Of a stretch of 9,461 nt of DNA, positions 5,194 to 9,461 are shown piece by piece. The notes under the pieces are model-generated. The model was not told the origin of the DNA. It saw only the letters and a list, made by a program, of their open reading frames with translations, and made no database searches. The position numbers were made by a program, and so were the translations under genes. The DNA is from Marinilabiliales bacterium (lineage in GTDB: Bacteria > Bacteroidota > Bacteroidia > Bacteroidales > BM523), in NCBI GenBank assembly GCA_002869425.1, contig PKSZ01000061.1, positions 1-9,461 of the forward strand, written 5' to 3'. Every line of letters begins with the position of its first letter. Positions within the stretch are counted from its first letter, which is position 1.

Positions 5194-5252
5194 CCGGAAT
5201 TTTGTTTACAAATAAATTTCTTAGCTTAGTAATCATTATTAATGAGCAATAA

Positions 5253-5573
5253 TATACACTCATCAACAAAATCATAAGAAATATCAAGCGGATTTTTAAT
5301 GCAATTTTTAAAAAGAAAGAATACCGCTATGAAAAACTTAAAGGATCTGATCTATGCCACTGTAAAAGCGGAATTATTTACAGAGAATGCCATCTAAAAG
5401 ATGATAAGCAACACAAAATAATTCCAATAAAAAGGATTAATCCCTCAACCGAAAAATATAAGGTAATATTTCAGGATCAGTTAAAAGGCAAAATTCCTCT
5501 GGGGAATGATTCTTTCTCTCCCATTGATCTAAGTATCATGGCTGACTATTCATACTTTTCTATTGATGATTGA
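5253..5573 (+). pseudogene. SEC-C zinc-motif protein without an in-frame ATG start
   Basis: An open frame of 106 codons (stop before it at 5250-5252, TGA at 5571-5573) reads like real protein. It has a basic amphipathic stretch (INKIIRNIKRIF...), then GSDLCHCKSGIIYRECH, then a mixed tail ending SYFSIDD. The CHC-x8-CH pattern is exactly the SEC-C zinc motif (C-x-C-x8-C-[CH]) of SecA and many small proteins. No ATG, GTG or TTG lies in frame before the motif; the only candidates are ATT, ATA or ATC codons. An ATG at 5299 opens the frame one base out, and that frame ends at 5397. A shift of -1 at TTTAAAA (5307-5313), five codons on, would join them. The simplest reading is a gene that lost its start or suffered an indel. 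Rare start use or programmed frameshifting are alternatives. The SEC-C assignment is firm; the function is unknown. Confidence 0.6.
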
Positions 5574-5635
5574 AAAATCAACATAATAATTCAAGTCAGC
5601 ATTGCGTTTTGAGGTAAACCAAAGCCAAAATCACA

Positions 5636-6343
5636 ATGCATTTCAAATTAATTATTTTTGGATTCTTCGTCTTACTTTCTACATTTATTCATGCTCAAAA
5701 TAAGGATTCTGTACTTTGCGAACCAAAAAATGAAATAAGCTTTCACTGTCTACCGATTCTGGGATTAATGGGTATGGAAACCTCAATGAATAGTATGAAA
5801 GTTCAGCTAAAACACGATTTCGATAAATATACACTTAGGATGGGTGGAGAAGTTCACAATGATGAACAACTATACAGTACACGGAACTACAATTACAATT
5901 ATTCGTTAACAGATACATCCATTACCCTTCATCAGCCAGGGCATTTTGAAACGCTCGCTCATTTTAACATTGGAATTGAGAAGTGCCTTGAATATGAAAG
6001 ATTTACAATGTTTTACGGCATGGATTTGATAGCAGGTATCAGAAATAAAGAAACATATTATGTAAGTACTACTCATTACCTTACATCTTCAAGCGACACA
6101 ACATTCAATATGCATGAAGAATATATTTTAAACTCTATTAGTCAAGCAAATCAGTTTTGTGTAGGAGCTGCATTAAATGTGGGTGTGCAATATTTCCTTG
6201 GTCCTCATTTTTCATTGGGACTTGAAGCAGAAATGACTTTTTCAGTAGGCTCTGAAGAATACACACGAAAAGATTTTACAAGTAGAACAACCATATTAAA
6301 CAGCGATCAGCATATGTTTATCAATGCAGGATTTCACTTCTAA
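5636..6343 (+). CDS. Secreted protein, probable small outer-membrane beta-barrel
   Basis: A 235-residue protein with no recognised family. Seen: a clear signal peptide (basic residue K4, hydrophobic 5-19, cleavage after HA at about residue 20), then alternating polar/hydrophobic strands with glycine-rich turns, for example FETLAHFNIGIEKCLEY, RFTMFYGMDLIAGI, FCVGAALNVGVQYFLGPHFSLGLEAEMTF (split here by turns), and a last strand ending in phenylalanine (FINAGFHF). The pairing of strands and a terminal aromatic residue is typical of 8-10-stranded Bacteroidota outer-membrane barrels inserted by the BAM machinery. Two cysteines near the N-terminus (C28, C38) could pair in the periplasm. No promoter box is obvious in the 62 bases before it, and the gene to its right is convergent. 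The barrel call rests on pattern only; its substrate or role is unknown. Confidence 0.75.
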   Translation: MHFKLIIFGFFVLLSTFIHAQNKDSVLCEPKNEISFHCLPILGLMGMETSMNSMKVQLKHDFDKYTLRMGGEVHNDEQLYSTRNYNYNYSLTDTSITLHQPGHFETLAHFNIGIEKCLEYERFTMFYGMDLIAGIRNKETYYVSTTHYLTSSSDTTFNMHEEYILNSISQANQFCVGAALNVGVQYFLGPHFSLGLEAEMTFSVGSEEYTRKDFTSRTTILNSDQHMFINAGFHF

Positions 6344-6465
6344 CCTACATGACTTATCTTATGCCACTTACAAACGATAGCCTTTCACCATAAAACTACT
6401 TAGCAAGCATAGCTATTTCTTATGTCGCGTACATTTCTTGTAAAAGCCGATCTTGCAGAGCCAGG

Positions 6466-9105
6466 CTAGAGTTTTATAAACTGTTTCCTATAAATCTGGT
6501 CTCTGCTATTCAACTGAACAAAATAATTCCCTTTGGGAAACTTGCTTACATCTACTTTATAATTTGGACAATCACCCTGTAGAATAATTTCCATTTTTGA
6601 TCCATCACTGGCATATATTTCAATATCAGCACTTTCTGTTTCTTTCGCTATAATGTTGAGCTCATCCTTAGCGGGAACAGGAAAAACGTCAAACTTTTCT
6701 TTATTCCTTTTTTCAATGGACAGGGGATTAACCTCAACATATACAGTGTCTTCGCAAACATATGCCATTCCTCCACTTTCATACAGAAAACTGGCTGTAT
6801 ACAATGTACTTTCTTCCGGGAATGCTATCACATCTGTTGATGAATATACGTTACCATCATCTGGATTTGCAATCCAATATGTTTCAATATTATCAGGAAT
6901 CCATGCTACTTCAAACTCATCAATACCCCAATGATCATGATCAATAGTAGTACTGGCATCCTGCATAAATCTAACACGTGTATGTGATGTTTGTGCAGCT
7001 GCCGGTAAAGGTAGCTCGTAATAGTTCCAACTTGTAAAATTTGTGGGACCAGTTGCCACCGGTGTATTGGTTAGAGGATTCGTTGTTTCAATTGCCCCGG
7101 TTAGAGGATTAAAATATGCTATATCAATCCAGTTCTGGCCAAAATCTGTTGAGTACTGCACAGAAACACCCTCGTCTGGCTCGTCGGGACCTTCACAGGG
7201 ACTCAATTCGCCCTGAATGGCATATTTCAAATAAAACCGCATAAAAGCATCACCTGCCAGGTTCAAGTCCTGTGTTTCCACAAAACGAGGTGTATGATTG
7301 GTATTTCCCATCCACAGGAAATTGCCCTGCGGTCCGGATCCACAAGGATTTGATGTCATCATTTCGGTAGTATTATACCAACCCACTGCATACCCGTCTT
7401 CAAAATCATCCTGGAAAGCAATCACTTCGTACAAGGCATCCATATGCAATTCAACCGGATCTCCCGGTTCAACATAATAAGTATTGGCTGTGGCTTCAAC
7501 TTCACAATCATAATTGAATCCACAATTAACTCCCACATTGGCAACATTTACAGTCCAGACCAATGTGTCTGCAAAATCCGGACAGAAAGGATTGGAAGGA
7601 GAACCTTCAACTACACAAAAATATTGAGTTGTATCGACTGGAGACACAAGTATATGTGGATTATTTTCCTGACCAGCCAAACTTGTATCCGCGGGTTCTG
7701 CGTACCAAGAAAAAGTAGTAAGGTTGGTATCAGCACCCTCCACAGCAATACTGGCCTGGGTTCCATTACAAATACTTTCCTGTCCAACTAAATAAGCACC
7801 AATATCAACGCCACTATTTGCTGCAACGACATAATCACACTGATCGCCGGCAAAACCGTCAATCATTAAATAATAAACCTGGCCGGGAACCAGATTGGTT
7901 GCTTCCACAATAAAGTCAGAAACATAACCATGACTTACACAATTTGATACTGGTACAAAATCTTCACAGTCGTCAGTTTCATAAATCTGCATTTGTATGC
8001 CCTCATCATTCATGCAATTATAAGTCCATATATTTAATGAAGATGTTGCCTGCGTTGCTACAAAAGACAACCAACTATTGTTTTCTATGCTACCACAGAA
8101 ATCGTCCATCAAACCAGCAAACTGATTCCAGTCCGTTCCATTGTGCGCAATATGCGTATAAGCAGTATCTGTACTTCCACAGTATCCGTGAAGGTTACAT
8201 ATCTGGGTTGCATTTATACACTGATCGTTCGCGGGATCATTTGTAATACATTGAGGTACGGGAATACACATGTCTGTACAATAACCCTGGAGAATAAAAC
8301 CACTTCCCGTAAGTCCATCACTATTGGAAACAAAATGTAGGGTTAAACAATGATTAATTTCAACATTAATCGGTAAAATATTATCAGAAGCATTCTCATC
8401 AAAATAATACAATGGACTACCTGCTATTGCGTTTCCTTCATACACTTCCAGATAATCACCTGCACCGAGTTCCAATTCAGCAAATTCCAGCTTTACACAG
8501 GTATTTGCACTTTCAGGGCAAATTGTTTTAGTATACTCCACCCCTTCACTGTAGCTATCCAAAATACCATCGTCAACCAAAGTAAAATTACAAGAAGTAA
8601 GAGTGCCGGGCTCATCTATTGAAATAAACTCAGTTGTTCGAAAAGTCATTGCCCAGTTACCTCCATTATCGCAGCCGGTAATCATATCGCTACTATTATC
8701 TCCGGAGACAAAGCTGAATGTAATGGACGATCCGGACGAGTAAAATATTGAAGGTAAAACAGCATTACTTGTAAAAACATAAAGCAATGGATCGTTAACT
8801 CCTGAGCCATCAAATACTTTTAATGTATCTTCCAAGCCATAAAAGCCCAATGTATCTATTTCAAATTGGAAAGGCAGTCCATTAGTTGAGTTAAAGGTCA
8901 TTACATAGTTTTCATTATTGGAATAAGTTGCCTGCATCATACAGCTCATCATACCAATATTTTCAGTAGAACTTCCGCCAGAATCATAAAAATACCCGAA
9001 ATCTGAAGTTACATTGTCATTGCTCATTGAATATTGCTGAGCAGAAGAAATTTTTGCATTCCAAAATATGGAAAGACAAACAATAAAAAACATTACTCTT
9101 TTCAT
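6466..9105 (-). CDS. Large secreted modular protein with T9SS C-terminal sorting domain
   Basis: An 879-residue extracellular protein. In order: a signal peptide (1-22, cut after SSA); a CUB-like domain (about 25-158, with GLEDTLKVFDG and a closing GGNWAMTF); a second CUB-like domain (about 172-276, GAGDYLEVYEGN, SGFILQGYC); a cysteine-rich beta domain (about 286-432, CGSIENNSWLSFVA, PGQVYYLMIDGFAGD); an Ig-like domain (about 445-522); a reelin/MAM-like jelly-roll (about 563-737, DDFEDG...W, SVQYSTDFGQNW, HWGIDEFEV); a short beta segment (about 738-793); and a type IX secretion sorting domain (about 800-879, FDVFPVPAKDELNI, DVSKFPKGNYFVQL, RKQFIKL). T9SS carries such proteins across the outer membrane, where the tail is removed and the protein is often anchored. 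No protease or glycosidase motif is seen, so adhesion or binding is the likely role. It begins 60 bases after the upstream - strand gene and may share its transcript. Confidence 0.93.
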   Translation of the reverse strand: MKRVMFFIVCLSIFWNAKISSAQQYSMSNDNVTSDFGYFYDSGGSSTENIGMMSCMMQATYSNNENYVMTFNSTNGLPFQFEIDTLGFYGLEDTLKVFDGSGVNDPLLYVFTSNAVLPSIFYSSGSSITFSFVSGDNSSDMITGCDNGGNWAMTFRTTEFISIDEPGTLTSCNFTLVDDGILDSYSEGVEYTKTICPESANTCVKLEFAELELGAGDYLEVYEGNAIAGSPLYYFDENASDNILPINVEINHCLTLHFVSNSDGLTGSGFILQGYCTDMCIPVPQCITNDPANDQCINATQICNLHGYCGSTDTAYTHIAHNGTDWNQFAGLMDDFCGSIENNSWLSFVATQATSSLNIWTYNCMNDEGIQMQIYETDDCEDFVPVSNCVSHGYVSDFIVEATNLVPGQVYYLMIDGFAGDQCDYVVAANSGVDIGAYLVGQESICNGTQASIAVEGADTNLTTFSWYAEPADTSLAGQENNPHILVSPVDTTQYFCVVEGSPSNPFCPDFADTLVWTVNVANVGVNCGFNYDCEVEATANTYYVEPGDPVELHMDALYEVIAFQDDFEDGYAVGWYNTTEMMTSNPCGSGPQGNFLWMGNTNHTPRFVETQDLNLAGDAFMRFYLKYAIQGELSPCEGPDEPDEGVSVQYSTDFGQNWIDIAYFNPLTGAIETTNPLTNTPVATGPTNFTSWNYYELPLPAAAQTSHTRVRFMQDASTTIDHDHWGIDEFEVAWIPDNIETYWIANPDDGNVYSSTDVIAFPEESTLYTASFLYESGGMAYVCEDTVYVEVNPLSIEKRNKEKFDVFPVPAKDELNIIAKETESADIEIYASDGSKMEIILQGDCPNYKVDVSKFPKGNYFVQLNSRDQIYRKQFIKL

Positions 9106-9165
9106 ACCATCCGGTTTTTAGGTTTATTAGTTAGATAAATTATAAGCATTATAGTTGATTCATCC

Positions 9166-9461
9166 TCATCCACCAAAATTGCAATCTCCTTTCAGGCAGT
9201 CAAATTGCACTTTGTTCAACTCTACGCTATTTCTATATTCTAAAGCCTGCATCCTTTCCATTTCTTTAGGCAATAATATTTCTGCTTCCAATATTCTTTT
9301 AACTTCGGCCAGAACTTTTTCCTGTGAATACATGTAAATGGGATGTTCCATATCGTGTATGCACCGGTCTCTAAATATCAGAATATCATCCTTAAACAAA
9401 TCTGATTTCTGCATTGCGCTCCATGATTTCTCCAGGAAATTGAAGCACAGAGAATCTCCCA
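9166..9461 (-). CDS. Unrecognised protein, 3' part only (runs off the right edge)
   Basis: The frame is open from the window edge to TGA 9166-9168, giving 97 residues of a longer protein. An internal methionine at 9412-9414 could be taken as the start, but 15 more codons without a stop lie upstream (DSLCFNFLEKSWSA), so the gene probably begins outside. The visible part is charged and mostly helical, with HDMEHPIYMY, EKVLAEVKRILEAEILLPKEMERM and a closing CLKGDCNFGG that holds a C-x4-C pair close to the C-terminus. No domain is recognised. It lies 60 bases upstream of the T9SS protein gene on the same strand, and no terminator hairpin is visible in the gap, so co-transcription is possible. Confidence 0.6.
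   Translation of the reverse strand, partial: GDSLCFNFLEKSWSAMQKSDLFKDDILIFRDRCIHDMEHPIYMYSQEKVLAEVKRILEAEILLPKEMERMQALEYRNSVELNKVQFDCLKGDCNFGG

Noticed and set aside
6344..6465. A terminator between the convergent genes
   Set aside because: I found no stem of useful length with a T-run on either strand in this gap.

Overview
The window looks like a junction between an integrated mobile element (about 1-3850) and the chromosome of a Bacteroidota bacterium (about 3850-9461). Several signs point to Bacteroidota: low G+C; promoter boxes of the TTTG / TAnnTTTG type; a lipoprotein whose lipobox is followed by an acidic export-type signal (C-T-K-E-E); and a large secreted protein ending in a type IX secretion (T9SS, Por) sorting domain. 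Genus cannot be read from the sequence. A marine or sediment Bacteroidota is only a guess.

Mobile element, 1-3850. On the + strand, four genes with stop/start overlaps (48-1793) make a cell-wall-degradation cassette: a membrane-anchored peptidoglycan-binding protein, a membrane-anchored CHAP-type amidase/peptidase (TIGR02594 type), a 29-residue single-helix membrane protein, and a DUF6527-N-acetylmuramidase fusion. The fusion is cut by an in-frame TAA, and its conserved C-terminus continues in the same frame to 1958. A strong hairpin terminator follows. Then come a 160-bp cluster of palindromes carrying four TGTTAACA sites, a small Cys4 zinc-finger gene on the - strand, an array of about 11-bp phased repeats, and a complete tyrosine recombinase on the - strand. 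A Gln-type tRNA-like gene lies on the - strand, with its 3' end facing the recombinase. This is the classic layout of an element integrated at a tRNA 3' end. The other att site must lie left of the window. The cassette resembles a prophage lysis or virion-associated lytic module, but no structural gene is visible, so the element type is open.

Chromosomal side, 3850-9461. A good housekeeping-type promoter drives the tRNA-like gene. A two-domain surface lipoprotein (4151-5128) follows and ends at a 14-bp hairpin terminator. Next is a short SEC-C zinc-motif coding stretch (5253-5573) with no in-frame ATG, then a small secreted outer-membrane beta-barrel candidate (5636-6343). Convergent to it on the - strand is an 879-residue secreted modular protein (CUB-like, Ig-like, reelin/MAM-like, T9SS tail). 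The 3' part of an unrecognised gene runs off the right edge. The lipoprotein, barrel protein and T9SS protein are all envelope or surface products, but nothing shows that they act in one pathway.
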